NCBI RefSeq assembly: GCF_021601385.1
Contig: NZ_BQHO01000035.1
Location: 1-61,824 of the forward strand
DNA: 61,824 nt
Direction: 5' to 3'
From: Pseudomonas parasichuanensis
Lineage (GTDB): Bacteria > Pseudomonadota > Gammaproteobacteria > Pseudomonadales > Pseudomonadaceae
Each line of letters opens with the position of its first letter. The stretch's first letter is position 1. The notes beneath the pieces are model-generated. The model saw only the letters and a program-made list of their open reading frames with translations. It did no database searches and had not been told where the DNA came from. The position numbers were made by a program, and so were the translations under genes. This document shows positions 45,577 to 55,000 of the stretch, one piece after another.

Positions 45577-46772
45577 ACCGTACCCGCCTGGCGCAGGCCG
45601 GCGATGGCGGCAGCGTTGTAGCCCAGGCTGGCCAGCACGCTGTCGGTGTGCTCACCGAGGGCCGGGCCGACCCATTCGGTGGAGCCCGGGGTGTCGGAGA
45701 GCTTGGGCACGATGCCAGGCATCTTGAACGCCTTGCCGTCCGGCAGTTTGGCCTGGAGGAACATTTCGCGGGCAAGGTACTGCGGGTCGCTGAACATGTC
45801 CTCGGCCGAAAAGATCCGGCTGGCCGGCACTTCGGCGTCATTGAGTACCTGCATGACCTTGTCCAGCGGCAGGCCGTTGGCCCAACGGTCGATCACCCCG
45901 TACAGCTCGTCGCGGCGGGCGTCGCGGCCATCATTGCTGGCCAGTGCGGCGTCGTTGGCCAGGTCGTCGCGGCCAATGGCCTGCATGAAGCGCTTGAAGA
46001 TCGCGTCGCCATTGGCGCCGATCTGCACATGGCGGCCATCGGCGGTGGTGTGGATGGAGGAGGGGGTGATGCCGGGCATGATGTTGCCGGTGCGTTCGCG
46101 GATGAAACCGAACACGTCGAATTCCGGGACCATGCTTTCCATCATGGCGAAAATCGCCTCGTACAGTGCCACGTCCACCACCTGGCCCTGGCCGCCGTTC
46201 ACCTCGCAGTGACGCAGGGCCATCAGCGCACCGATCACGCCCCACAGGGCGGCGATCGAATCACCGATGGAGATCCCCGTGCGCACTGGCGGGCGGTCCT
46301 CGAAACCGGTGATGTAGCGCAGCCCACCCATCGACTCGCCCACCGCGCCAAAGCCCGGCTGGTCCTTCATCGGGCCGGTCTGGCCGAAGCCTGACAGGCG
46401 CACCATCACCAGGCGCGGGTTGAGCGCGTGCAGGACATCCCAGCCCAGGCCGAGTTTTTCCAGCACGCCGGGGCGGAAGTTCTCGATCAGGATGTCGGCC
46501 TCGGCCAGCAGGCGCTTGAGCACCTCGCGGCCTTCGGGGTGCTTGAGGTTGAGGGTGAGCGACTGCTTGTTGCGTGCCTGCACGAACCACCACAGCGACG
46601 TGCCCTCGTACAGCTTGCGCCACTTGCGCAGCGGGTCGCCGCCGTCGGGCGACTCGACCTTGATCACCTCGGCACCGAACTCGGCGCAGATGCGCGAGGC
46701 GAACGGGCCGGCGATCAGGGTGCCGAGTTCGATCACTTTCAGGCCGGCGAGGGGTTTGCTGGGCGTGGTCAT
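45573..46772 (-). CDS. CaiB/BaiF-family CoA-transferase (class III)
   Basis: A 399-residue family III CoA-transferase that moves CoA between carboxylic acids. The N-terminal block PLAGLKVIELGTLIAGPFAS, the catalytic Asp region with NLKHPEGREVLKRLLAEAD, ENFRPGVLEKLGLG and GFGQTGPMKDQPGF are typical. The substrate pair is unknown; relatives act on oxalate, formate, carnitine, succinate or methyl-branched acids. The start MTTPSKPLAG is followed by the conserved core. The stop overlaps the presumed CTG start of the periplasmic gene. It is divergent from yaeQ. Confidence 0.92.
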   Translation of the reverse strand: MTTPSKPLAGLKVIELGTLIAGPFASRICAEFGAEVIKVESPDGGDPLRKWRKLYEGTSLWWFVQARNKQSLTLNLKHPEGREVLKRLLAEADILIENFRPGVLEKLGLGWDVLHALNPRLVMVRLSGFGQTGPMKDQPGFGAVGESMGGLRYITGFEDRPPVRTGISIGDSIAALWGVIGALMALRHCEVNGGQGQVVDVALYEAIFAMMESMVPEFDVFGFIRERTGNIMPGITPSSIHTTADGRHVQIGANGDAIFKRFMQAIGRDDLANDAALASNDGRDARRDELYGVIDRWANGLPLDKVMQVLNDAEVPASRIFSAEDMFSDPQYLAREMFLQAKLPDGKAFKMPGIVPKLSDTPGSTEWVGPALGEHTDSVLASLGYNAAAIAGLRQAGTV

Positions 46773-46922
46773 GGGGCATCCGTGGCAGCTGGGCGTGAGG
46801 GCAGGTTGTATCACAGCTCGGCAGCGGCAGGTACTGTCGCCGCGCACGCGCGATGCGCAAGGGCCTTCGTCTGCCAGATCGGTTAGACTGTGCGACTTTC
46901 TTTTCTACGAAGCCCCGCGCCC

Positions 46923-47465
46923 ATGGCCCAGCCGTCCACCACCTACAAGTTCGAACTGAATCTGACCGACCTCGACCGCGGCGTGTACGAGAACGTCCGT
47001 CAGACCATCGCCCGTCACCCTTCGGAGACCGAGGAACGCATGGCTGTGCGCCTGCTGGCCTATGCCCTCTGGTACAACGAACAGCTGGCGTTTGGCCGTG
47101 GCTTGTCGGATGTCGACGAAGCCCCGCTGTGGGAAAAGAGCCTGGACGACCGCATCCTGCACTGGATCGAAGTCGGCCAGCCGGATGCCGAGCGCCTGAC
47201 CTGGTGTTCGCGCCGCACCGAACGTACCAGCCTGCTGGCCTACGGCAGCCTGCGGGTGTGGCGGACCAAGGTGGGTGATGCGGTCAAGGGCCTGAAGAAC
47301 CTGAACATCGCCGCTGTGCCGCAAGAGGTGCTGGAGACCCTGGCAACCGACATGCCACGTACCATCAAGTGGGACGTGATGATCAGCGAAGGCACTGTTT
47401 TCGTCACCGACGACCGTGGCCAGCACGAAGTGCAGCTGGAGTGGCTGCTGGGCGAGCGCGGCTGA
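46923..47465 (+). CDS. yaeQ: YaeQ family protein
   Basis: A 180-residue protein of the YaeQ family, which has a PD-(D/E)XK nuclease-like fold but no proven activity. Family blocks: YKFELNLTDLDRGVYENVRQ, LLAYALWYNEQLAFGRGLSD and IEVGQPDAERLTWCSRR. The start MAQPSTTYKFEL is used. It lies 31 bases upstream of recJ in the same direction, an order I expect in pseudomonads. Confidence 0.93.
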   Translation: MAQPSTTYKFELNLTDLDRGVYENVRQTIARHPSETEERMAVRLLAYALWYNEQLAFGRGLSDVDEAPLWEKSLDDRILHWIEVGQPDAERLTWCSRRTERTSLLAYGSLRVWRTKVGDAVKGLKNLNIAAVPQEVLETLATDMPRTIKWDVMISEGTVFVTDDRGQHEVQLEWLLGERG

Positions 47466-47496
47466 GCCGCCCCTTACACGGATTACCGAAGACCCC

Positions 47497-49206
47497 ATGC
47501 GTATCGAGCCCCGCCCCCTGCCGTCGACCCTGCCATTTTTGGGTAACCTGCCGCCCTTGCTGACCCGCCTGTACGCCGCCCGTGGCGTGCAGTCCGAAGC
47601 CGAGCTGGACAAAGGCCTGGCCCGGCTGTTGCCGTACCAGCAGCTCAAGGGCATCGAGGCGGCGGTAGACCTGCTGGTCGAAGCCCTCGATCAGCGCCAG
47701 CGCATCCTCATCGTCGGCGACTTCGACGCCGACGGCGCCACGGCCAGCACGGTCGGTGTGCTTGGCCTGCGCTTGCTGGGTGCGGCGCATGTCGATTACC
47801 TGGTACCCAACCGCTTCGAATATGGCTATGGCCTGACGCCGGAGATCGTGGCCGTTGCGCTGGAGCGCCAGCCGCAGTTGCTGATCACCGTGGACAACGG
47901 CATCTCCAGCGTCGAAGGCGTGGCAGCGGCCAAGGCGGCCGGGCTCAGGGTGCTGGTCACCGATCACCACCTGCCCGGCCAGCAGTTGCCGGAGGCCGAC
48001 GCCATCGTCAACCCGAACCAGCCAGGCTGCGCGTTCCCGAGCAAGTCGCTGGCGGGCGTCGGGGTGATCTTCTACGTACTGATGGCCCTGCGCGCACGCT
48101 TGCGCAGCCTTGGCCGCTATGACAGCCAGCCGCAGCCGAATATCGGTGAACTGCTCGACCTGGTCGCGCTGGGCAGCGTCGCCGACGTGGTGCCGCTGGA
48201 TGCCAACAACCGTATCCTGGTGCACCAGGGCCTGGAGCGCATCCGTGCCGGCCGCGCCCGCCCTGGGCTCAAGGCGATCCTCGAGGTGGCCCGCCGCGAC
48301 CACCAGCGCATCACCTCCACCGACCTGGGCTTTATCCTCGGCCCACGGCTCAACGCCGCCGGGCGCCTGGACGACATGAGCCTGGGGATCGAGTGCCTGC
48401 TGTGTGATGACGCAGCGCTGGCGTTGGACATGGCCCAGCAACTGGATGGCCTGAACCAGGACCGCAAGTCCATCGAGCAGGGCATGCAGCGCGAAGCCCT
48501 GGCCCAGCTCAAGGAACTGCCGGTCGAATCGATGCCCTATGGCCTGTGCCTGTTCGACGCCGACTGGCACCAAGGGGTGATCGGCATCCTGGCCTCACGC
48601 CTGAAGGAGCGTTACCACCGCCCGACCATCGCCTTTGCCGATGCGGGGGAGGGGATGCTCAAGGGCTCGGCGCGGTCGGTGGCGGGGTTCCATATCCGTG
48701 ATGCGCTGGATGCGGTGGCGGCGCGTCACCCGGCGTTGATCAGCAAGTTCGGTGGGCACGCCATGGCGGCGGGTTTGTCGTTGCCGGCCGAGCACTTTCC
48801 GGCGTTTGCCGAGGCGTTCGACCTGGAAGTGCGGCGGCAGCTGCGGGAAGAGGACCTGACCGGACGGTTGTTGTCCGATGGCACGTTGGCGGTCGAGGAG
48901 TTTCACCTGGACCTGGCGCGGGCTTTGCGCAATGCCGGGCCCTGGGGGCAGCACTTTCCCGAGCCTCTGTTCCATGGGGTGTTCCAGCTGGTCGAGCAGC
49001 GGGTTGTCGGTGAGCGGCATCTGAAGGTGGTGCTCAAGAGCGAGTGTGGGGCGGTGCGGTTGGACGGGATTGCCTTTGGGATTGATCGGGAGGTTTGGCC
49101 GAATCCTACTGTGCGGTGGGTGGAGTTGGCTTATAAGTTGGATGTGAATGAGTTTCGTGGGAATGAGAGTGTGCAGTTGATGATTGCTCACATGGAGCCA
49201 CGGTGA
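47497..49206 (+). CDS. recJ: Single-strand DNA 5'-3' exonuclease RecJ
   Basis: Degrades 5'-ended single strands in RecF-pathway recombination and mismatch repair. It is 569 residues. The DHH-family motifs are visible: LIVGDFDADGATASTVGV, VDNGISS, VTDHHLPG and the DHHA1 part with KFGGHAMAAGLSL. The start MRIEPRPLPSTL matches the family N-terminus. The last third drifts from C-ending to G- and T-ending codons, and the sequence passes directly into a GTTA repeat tract after the stop. Confidence 0.97.
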   Translation: MRIEPRPLPSTLPFLGNLPPLLTRLYAARGVQSEAELDKGLARLLPYQQLKGIEAAVDLLVEALDQRQRILIVGDFDADGATASTVGVLGLRLLGAAHVDYLVPNRFEYGYGLTPEIVAVALERQPQLLITVDNGISSVEGVAAAKAAGLRVLVTDHHLPGQQLPEADAIVNPNQPGCAFPSKSLAGVGVIFYVLMALRARLRSLGRYDSQPQPNIGELLDLVALGSVADVVPLDANNRILVHQGLERIRAGRARPGLKAILEVARRDHQRITSTDLGFILGPRLNAAGRLDDMSLGIECLLCDDAALALDMAQQLDGLNQDRKSIEQGMQREALAQLKELPVESMPYGLCLFDADWHQGVIGILASRLKERYHRPTIAFADAGEGMLKGSARSVAGFHIRDALDAVAARHPALISKFGGHAMAAGLSLPAEHFPAFAEAFDLEVRRQLREEDLTGRLLSDGTLAVEEFHLDLARALRNAGPWGQHFPEPLFHGVFQLVEQRVVGERHLKVVLKSECGAVRLDGIAFGIDREVWPNPTVRWVELAYKLDVNEFRGNESVQLMIAHMEPR

Positions 49207-49216
49207 TTGGGGTTTG

Positions 49217-49288
49217 GTTAGTTAGTTAGCTAGTTAGCTAGCTAGTTAGTTAGTTAGTTAGTTAGTTGGTTAGTTGGCTGGTTGGTTT
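49217..49288. repeat. GTTA/GCTA tetranucleotide tract after recJ
   Basis: Starting about 10 bases past the recJ stop, the sequence is a tandem array of GTTA with some GCTA and GGTT variants (roughly 17 units). Because the unit is four bases and contains TAG, it places stop codons in all three forward frames. It is continuous with the GT-rich end of recJ. Copy number is likely to vary by slippage. Confidence 0.85.
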
Positions 49289-49295
49289 TTGTAGT

Positions 49296-49563
49296 TGTAT
49301 GCGCATTCATTTGCGATGTCGACGCATAGTCACCTTTCCGCCCTTACGGCGGCTTACTTTGGTCTTGGCCAAAGTAAGCAAAGCCGCTCGCTCCCATCAT
49401 ACGGCCCCTGCGCTGCGCTCCGGGGTCCCTTCGCTCCGGCGTCCTCCGGGCCCGCGCGGCCTCCGACTTGCTGCGCAAGTCTACATCTCGCGCCTTCGGC
49501 TACGCCGAAGGGTGCTGCGCACCAGGGCCCTCCAGACGCCTGCGCTCAGCCTCCTGAAGTCGC
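49296..49563 (+). repeat. Long extragenic element, left copy (268 bases)
   Basis: It runs from TGTATGCGCATTC to CTCCTGAAGTCGC. It contains the near-palindrome TTACTTTGGTCTTGGCCAAAGTAA and a 41-base block (CGCTCCCATCATACGG to TCCGGGGTCCC) that is identical in the inverted right copy at 49916-50066. About 115 bases between GGGTCCC and CTCCTGAAGTCGC (49430-49550) are present only in this copy and contain their own short inverted repeats (GCGCCTTCGGC / GCCGAAGG). Short frames through it have no ribosome binding site or family resemblance. Confidence 0.7.
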
Positions 49564-49631
49564 GAAGTTAGGGGCGGCGCCTGGGCTGGCGTTAGCTGTC
49601 GCTAGTGGGATTATGGGATCTCTGGATTGCA

Positions 49632-49713
49632 ATCGCTGGCAAGCCAGCTCCCACAGGATATTGCCAGCCTTTCAGACTTGCGTTGTACCTGTGGGAGCCG
49701 GCTTGCCGGCGAT
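49632..49713. repeat. REP pair (GTGGGAGC type) inside the repeat island
   Basis: ATCGCTGGCAAGCCAGCTCC (from 49632) and its counterpart ending GGCTTGCCGGCGAT (at 49713) are inverted copies of the GTGGGAGC REP. The arms are about 26 bases, with a 30-base spacer. They lie between the two long elements. Confidence 0.8.
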
Positions 49714-49767
49714 AGGGCCCGAACAGACAACACATCAACAACAGTCAAACTTAGATAGCAATATTAC

Positions 49768-49866
49768 TGCTCTTGATCTGCTCTTGATCTGCTCTTGATC
49801 TGCTCTTGATCTGCTCTTGATCTGCTCTTGATCTGCTCTTGATCTGCTCTTGATCTGCTCTTGATC
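49768..49866. repeat. Nine perfect tandem copies of an 11-bp unit
   Basis: The unit TGCTCTTGATC is repeated nine times without a single mismatch (99 bases), followed by a decayed partial copy (TGTTTTTGC). Each unit holds one GATC. The 11-bp period is close to one helical turn, so any bound protein would sit on one face of the DNA. Perfect identity implies recent expansion by slippage. Confidence 0.93.
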
Positions 49867-49915
49867 TGTTTTTGCTTTTGCTTCTAAGCGCGCGATAGTC
49901 CAGGCAGCACAAATT

Positions 49916-50066
49916 GCGACTTCAGGAGTCGAGGGGACCCCGGAGCGCAGCGCAGGGGCCGTATGATGGGAGCGGGCGGCTTTGGTTACTTTGGCCAAGA
50001 CCAAAGTAACCCGCCGTTGGGCGGAAAGGTGACTATAAGTCGCCATCGCCGCCGAATGCGCATACA
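49916..50066 (-). repeat. Long extragenic element, right copy, inverted and shorter (151 bases)
   Basis: Read on the minus strand it runs TGTATGCGCATTC, TAGTCACCTTTCCGCCC, TTACTTTGGTCTTGGCCAAAGTAA, the 41-base identical block, then directly CTCGACTCCTGAAGTCGC. The 115-base internal part of the left copy is missing. With the left copy it forms a large inverted repeat enclosing the REP pair and the 11-bp array. Confidence 0.7.
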
Positions 50067-50110
50067 TCTATCAAAACCAACACTCTGAAAATCGAGCGCC
50101 AAACGCAAAT

Positions 50111-50740
50111 CTAACTCCGATAAGCCCGAACAAACACCTCAACCGCCTCCCGCACATGCACCTCCGCCTCATCCCCCGTCAGCGCCGGCGCACACCCGAT
50201 CAACAACCGATAATCCGGCGCCCCCTTGACCAAACAGAAGAACTGCTCCGCCGCCCGCAACGGATTGTCGATCCGCAGCAACCCCCGCTGGTCGATCCCG
50301 CGCAGCAGCGACTCCATGCCCGCGACCACCCGCTTGGGCCCGGCTTCATAGAAGTAATGCCCGAACCCCGGATCCTGGCTGCTCAGGGCGATGATCAAAC
50401 GGCTGAGCTTCACCGACTCGTCCGCGCTGATCAGCGCCTGGAACCCGCGAGCGATGTTCAGCAGCACATCCATCAGCGCCGCCCCCTCGGGGTACTCGAA
50501 GATCAGATCGGGCAACTGCGTCTGGCACGTCGCCATGACCGCTGCGCCGAACAACGTCTGCTTGTCGGTGAAATGGCTGTAGACCGTGAGTTTAGAAACA
50601 CCTGCCGCCGCAGCGACCGCATCCATGCTGGTGTTGGCATAGCCAAGGCTGAGGAACAGCGACTTGGCGGCTTGGAGGATGGCCTCGCGCTTGGCCAGAT
50701 CCTTGGGCCGGCCGGGGCCGATGGGTGCGTCAGTGGGCAT
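50111..50740 (-). CDS. TetR-family transcriptional repressor
   Basis: A 209-residue regulator. The N-terminal helix-turn-helix is clear (AKREAILQAAKSLFLSLGYA, then MDAVAAAAGVSKLTVYSHF). The C-terminal ligand-binding region resembles the AefR-like group (FFCLVKGAPDYRLLIG). The ATG at 50740 is preferred over an upstream TTG by two codons. It is divergent from the RND pump genes, so it most likely represses them and itself through the shared 185-base region. The 3' end is rich in G- and T-ending codons. Confidence 0.92.
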   Translation of the reverse strand: MPTDAPIGPGRPKDLAKREAILQAAKSLFLSLGYANTSMDAVAAAAGVSKLTVYSHFTDKQTLFGAAVMATCQTQLPDLIFEYPEGAALMDVLLNIARGFQALISADESVKLSRLIIALSSQDPGFGHYFYEAGPKRVVAGMESLLRGIDQRGLLRIDNPLRAAEQFFCLVKGAPDYRLLIGCAPALTGDEAEVHVREAVEVFVRAYRS

Positions 50741-50872
50741 GTGCAATTGTTACCTGCTGTGAAAGGTGACCATCTTACCGGGTCGTGGACGATCCGGCTG
50801 TAGCGTGCGTCGCATCGTTAATATGGTTTTTCTCTGGGTAGACCGCTTCCCGGCGCGGATGCGCTGACTTAA

Positions 50873-50888
50873 TATACTCGCCAGTATA
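50873..50888. promoter_or_regulatory. Candidate operator in the tetR/RND divergent region
   Basis: TATACT and AGTATA form a perfect inverted repeat around CGCC, within the AT-rich stretch AATATACT..AGTATAAATATT. It overlaps a plausible -10 box (TATAAA) 35 bases before the RND adaptor ATG. The position and symmetry suit binding of the adjacent TetR-family dimer. The true operator may be longer. Confidence 0.5.
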
Positions 50889-50925
50889 AATATTCGATGC
50901 GCCTCTCTGCCAAAGGTCCTCCATC

Positions 50926-52023
50926 ATGTTGCGTCGTGCGCTTTACCTCGCCTTGCCTGCTGCCCTCGTGCTGCTGGCCGCCTGCGGCCAGGAGGCCGCG
51001 CCACCTGCTGCGCCGCGCCCGGCGTTGGTGGTTCAGCCCCAGCCGGCGGGCGCGTCGGCAGACAGCTACCCCGGTGAGGTGCGCGCGCGCTTCGAGCCTG
51101 AGCTGGCGTTTCGCATTGGCGGCAAGGTGAGCAAGCGTCTGGTGGAAGAGGGACAGCGGGTCAAGGCCGAACAGGCGCTGGCCGAGCTCGACCCGCAGGA
51201 CGTGCGCCTGCAACTGGAAGCCAACCGTGCCCAGGTGGCCGCCGCCGAAGCCAACCTGGCGCTGGTGCGCACCGAGCGTGAACGCTACCAGAAGCTGCTC
51301 GACCGCCAGATGGTCAGCCACTCGCAATTCGATAACGCCGAGAACCTCTACCGTGCCGGCCTCGCTCGCCTGAAACAGGCCAAGGCCGAGTTCGAGGTGG
51401 CCGGAAACCAGGCCGAGTACGCCGTGCTGCGCGCGCCCCAGGCCGGGGTGATCGCCAAGCGCCAGGTCGAAGTCGGCCAAGTGGTGGGTGCCGGGCAAAC
51501 AGTCTTCACCCTGGCCGCCGACGGTGAGCGTGAAGTGGTGATCGGCCTGCCCGAACAGCAGTTCGCCCGCTTCCGCGTCGGCCAGGCTGTCAGCGTCGAG
51601 CTGTGGTCGCACCCCAATGCCCGGTTCGAAGGGCGTATCCGCGAGCTGTCACCGGCCGCCGACCCACGTTCACGCACCTTTGCCGCACGTATCTCCTTCA
51701 TCTCCGGCAATGCCCCGGCCGAACTCGGCCAGAGCGCGCGGGTGTTCATCGCCCACGCCGAACACGCGCCGCTGGCGGTGCCGCTCTCGGCGGTCAGTGC
51801 CGAGGCCGGGCAGGCCTATGTCTGGCGGGTCGGCAAGGACAACCGGCTGGAGCGTGCGGCGGTTCGCCTAGGGCCCTATGGCGCCGACAGTGTGCCGGTG
51901 CTCGAAGGCCTGCAGGCCAGCGACTGGGTGGTTGCCGCTGGCGGCCATGTACTGCGCGAAGGGCAGCAGGTGCGGCCGGTGGACCGCAGTAATCGAGACG
52001 TGAACCTGGCGGTGAAGGAGTAA
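50926..52023 (+). CDS. RND efflux periplasmic adaptor (membrane fusion) lipoprotein
   Basis: A 365-residue adaptor linking the inner-membrane RND pump to an outer-membrane channel. The signal ends in a lipobox (VLLAAC), so it is lipid-anchored. A biotinyl-lipoyl-like domain (FRIGGKVSKRLVEEGQRVK) flanks a coiled-coil hairpin of about 60 residues (LQLEANRAQVAAAEANLALV), followed by beta-barrel and membrane-proximal domains. The pump gene starts 6 bases after the stop. No outer-membrane factor gene is present, so a shared OprM/TolC-type channel is expected. Confidence 0.94.
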   Translation: MLRRALYLALPAALVLLAACGQEAAPPAAPRPALVVQPQPAGASADSYPGEVRARFEPELAFRIGGKVSKRLVEEGQRVKAEQALAELDPQDVRLQLEANRAQVAAAEANLALVRTERERYQKLLDRQMVSHSQFDNAENLYRAGLARLKQAKAEFEVAGNQAEYAVLRAPQAGVIAKRQVEVGQVVGAGQTVFTLAADGEREVVIGLPEQQFARFRVGQAVSVELWSHPNARFEGRIRELSPAADPRSRTFAARISFISGNAPAELGQSARVFIAHAEHAPLAVPLSAVSAEAGQAYVWRVGKDNRLERAAVRLGPYGADSVPVLEGLQASDWVVAAGGHVLREGQQVRPVDRSNRDVNLAVKE

Positions 52024-52029
52024 GTCCCG

Positions 52030-55000
52030 ATGGGTTTCAACCTTTCCGCCTGGGCGCTGCGCAATCGCCAGATCGTACTGTTCCTGATGATCCTGCTGGC
52101 GGCCATTGGCGCCATGTCCTACACCAAGCTGGGGCAGAGCGAGGATCCGCCCTTCACCTTCAAGGCCATGGTCATCCGCACCCTGTGGCCGGGGGCGACC
52201 GCCGAAGAGGTGTCGCGCCAGGTTACCGAGCGCATCGAGAAGAAGCTGATGGAGACCGGCGAGTACGAGAGGATCGTCTCGTTCTCCCGGCCCGGTGAGT
52301 CCCAGGTCACCTTCATGGCCCGCGACTCGCTGCACTCCAAGGACATCCCCGAGCTGTGGTACCAGATCCGCAAGAAGGTCGCGGACATCAAGCACACCCT
52401 GCCGCCCGAGGCCCAGGGGCCGTTCTTCAACGATGAGTTCGGCACCACCTTCGGCAACATCTACGCGCTGACCGGTGAGGGCTTCGACTACGCGGTGCTC
52501 AAGGACTACGCCGACCGTATCCAGATCCAGCTGCAGCGGGTCAAGGATGTCGGCAAGGTCGAGCTGATCGGCCTGCAGGACGAGAAAATCTGGATCGAGC
52601 TGTCCAACGTCAAGCTGGCCACCCTGGGCGTGCCGCTGGCTGCGGTGCAGCAGGCATTGCGTGAGCAGAACGCGGTAAGTACCGCCGGCTTCTTCGAGAC
52701 CCCCAGCGAACGCCTGCAACTGCGGGTCAGCGGGCGTTTCGACAGTGTCGAGCAGATCCGCCAGTTCCCCATCCGCGTGGGCGACCGCACCTTCCGCATC
52801 GGCGACGTCGCCGAGGTGCAGCGTGGCTTCAACGACCCACCCGCGCCGCGCATGCGCTTCATGGGCGAGGACGCCATCGGCCTTGCCGTGTCGATGAAGG
52901 ACGGCGGTGACATCCTGGTGCTGGGCAAGGCCCTGGAGGGCGAGTTCGCCCGCCTGGCCGAAGGGTTGCCCGCGGGCATGCAGTTGCGCAAGGTGTCCGA
53001 CCAGCCGGCGGCGGTGAAAGCCGGGGTTGGCGAGTTCGTCCAGGTGCTGGTCGAGGCCCTGGCTATCGTCTTGCTGGTGAGCTTCTTCTCCCTGGGCCTG
53101 CGCACGGGGCTGGTGGTGGCCCTGGCGATCCCGCTGGTGCTGGCCATGACCTTCGCCCTGATGCATTACTTCGGCATCGGCCTGCACAAGATCTCGCTGG
53201 GTGCGCTGGTGCTGGCGCTGGGCTTGCTGGTGGACGACGCGATCATTGCCGTGGAGATGATGGCGATCAAGATGGAGCAGGGCTACGACCGGCTCAAGGC
53301 GGCCAGTTACGCCTGGACCAGCACGGCCTTCCCGATGCTCACCGGCACCCTGATTACGGCGGCGGGCTTCCTGCCGATCGCCACGGCGGCGTCGAGCACC
53401 GGCGAGTACACCCGCTCGATCTTCCAGGTGGTGACCATCGCCCTGCTGACCTCGTGGGTGGCGGCGGTGGTGTTCGTGCCGTACCTGGGCGAACGCCTGC
53501 TGCCCGACCTGGCCAAGCTGCATGCGGCACGCCATGGCAGTGACGGGCAGGCGCCCGACCCTTACGCCACGCCGTTCTACCAGCGCGTGCGACGGGTGGT
53601 GGAGTGGTGCGTGCGGCGGCGCAAGACGGTCATCTTGCTGACCATCGCGGCCTTCGTCGGCAGCATCCTGCTGTTCCGCTTCGTGCCCCAGCAGTTCTTC
53701 CCGGCCTCCGGGCGCCCGGAGCTGATGGTCGACCTGAAGCTGGCCGAAGGCGCCTCGCTGAACAATACCGCCGAGCGGGTCAGGCAGCTGGAAGCGCTGC
53801 TCAAACAGCAGGACGGCATCGACAATTACGTGGCCTATGTCGGCACCGGTTCGCCACGCTTCTACCTGCCCCTGGACCAGCAACTGCCGGCGGCAAGCTT
53901 CGCCCAGTTCGTGGTGCTGGCCAAATCGCTGGAAGACCGCGAGCGCCTGCGCAGCTGGCTGATCAGCACCCTCGACCAACAGTTCCCCGACCTGCGCTCG
54001 CGGGTCACTCGCCTGGAGAACGGCCCGCCTGTAGGTTACCCGGTGCAGTTCCGCATCACCGGCGAGCACATCGAGAAGGTCCGTGCCCTGGCCCGCGAGG
54101 TAGCGGCCAAGGTGCGCGAGAACCCGCATGTGGTCAACGTCCACCTGGACTGGGAGGAGCCGAGCAAGGCGGTGTACCTGGACATCGACCAGGACCGCGC
54201 CCGGGCCCTGGGGGTGAGCACCGCGCACTTGTCGAGTTTCCTGCAGAGCTCGCTGACCGGCAGCACCGTCAGCCAGTACCGCGAAGACAACGAACTGATC
54301 GAGATCCTCTTGCGCGGCACCCCTGAAGAGCGCCGCGAGCTGGGCAACCTGGGTAGCCTTGCGCTGCCCACCGACAACGGCCCGAGCGTGGCGCTGTCGC
54401 AGGTGGCCACGCTGGAGTACGGCTTCGAGGAAGGCATTATCTGGCACCGCAACCGCCTACCAACGGTGACCGTGCGCGCCGATATCTACGACAAGGAACA
54501 GCCAGCCACACTGGTGAAACAGATCCAGCCGACCTTGCAACAGATCAAGGCTGAACTGCCGGATGGCTACCTGTTGGAAGTCGGCGGCACGGTGGAAGAC
54601 TCCGAGCGCGGCCAGCGGTCGGTGAATGCCGGCATGCCACTGTTCATCGTGGTGGTGTTGAGCCTGTTGATGATCCAGCTGCGCAGCTTCTCGCGGATGT
54701 TCATGGTGTTCCTCACCGCGCCTTTGGGGCTGATCGGCGTAACCCTGTTCCTGCTGGTGTTCCGCCAGCCGTTCGGTTTCGTCGCGATGCTCGGCACCAT
54801 TGCTCTGGCAGGCATGATCATGCGCAACTCGGTGATCCTGGTGGACCAGATCGAGCAGGACATTGCCGCCGGGATGGAGCGCTGGCAGGCGATCATCGAG
54901 GCCACGGTGCGGCGCTTCCGGCCGATCGTGCTGACCGCGCTGGCGGCGGTGCTGGCGATGATCCCGTTGTCGCGCAGTGTGTTCTACGGGCCGATGGCGG

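Noticed and set aside
49296-49570. Insertion sequence or transposase fragment
   Set aside because: No transposase-like frame and no target-site duplication was found; the element behaves like an extragenic repeat with an inverted second copy.
49768-49866. CRISPR-like array
   Set aside because: The units are contiguous 11-mers with no spacers, and no cas genes are present.
49735-50067. Open frame with a repeated QIKSRSRADQE peptide
   Set aside because: The peptide repeat is only the translation of the 11-bp DNA repeat (period 33 bases = 11 codons). There is no start context, and the rest runs through the long repeat element.
51868-54447. Long open frame antisense to the RND pump gene
   Set aside because: Shadow of the pump gene's codon bias, with His/Gln/Leu-rich low-complexity translation.
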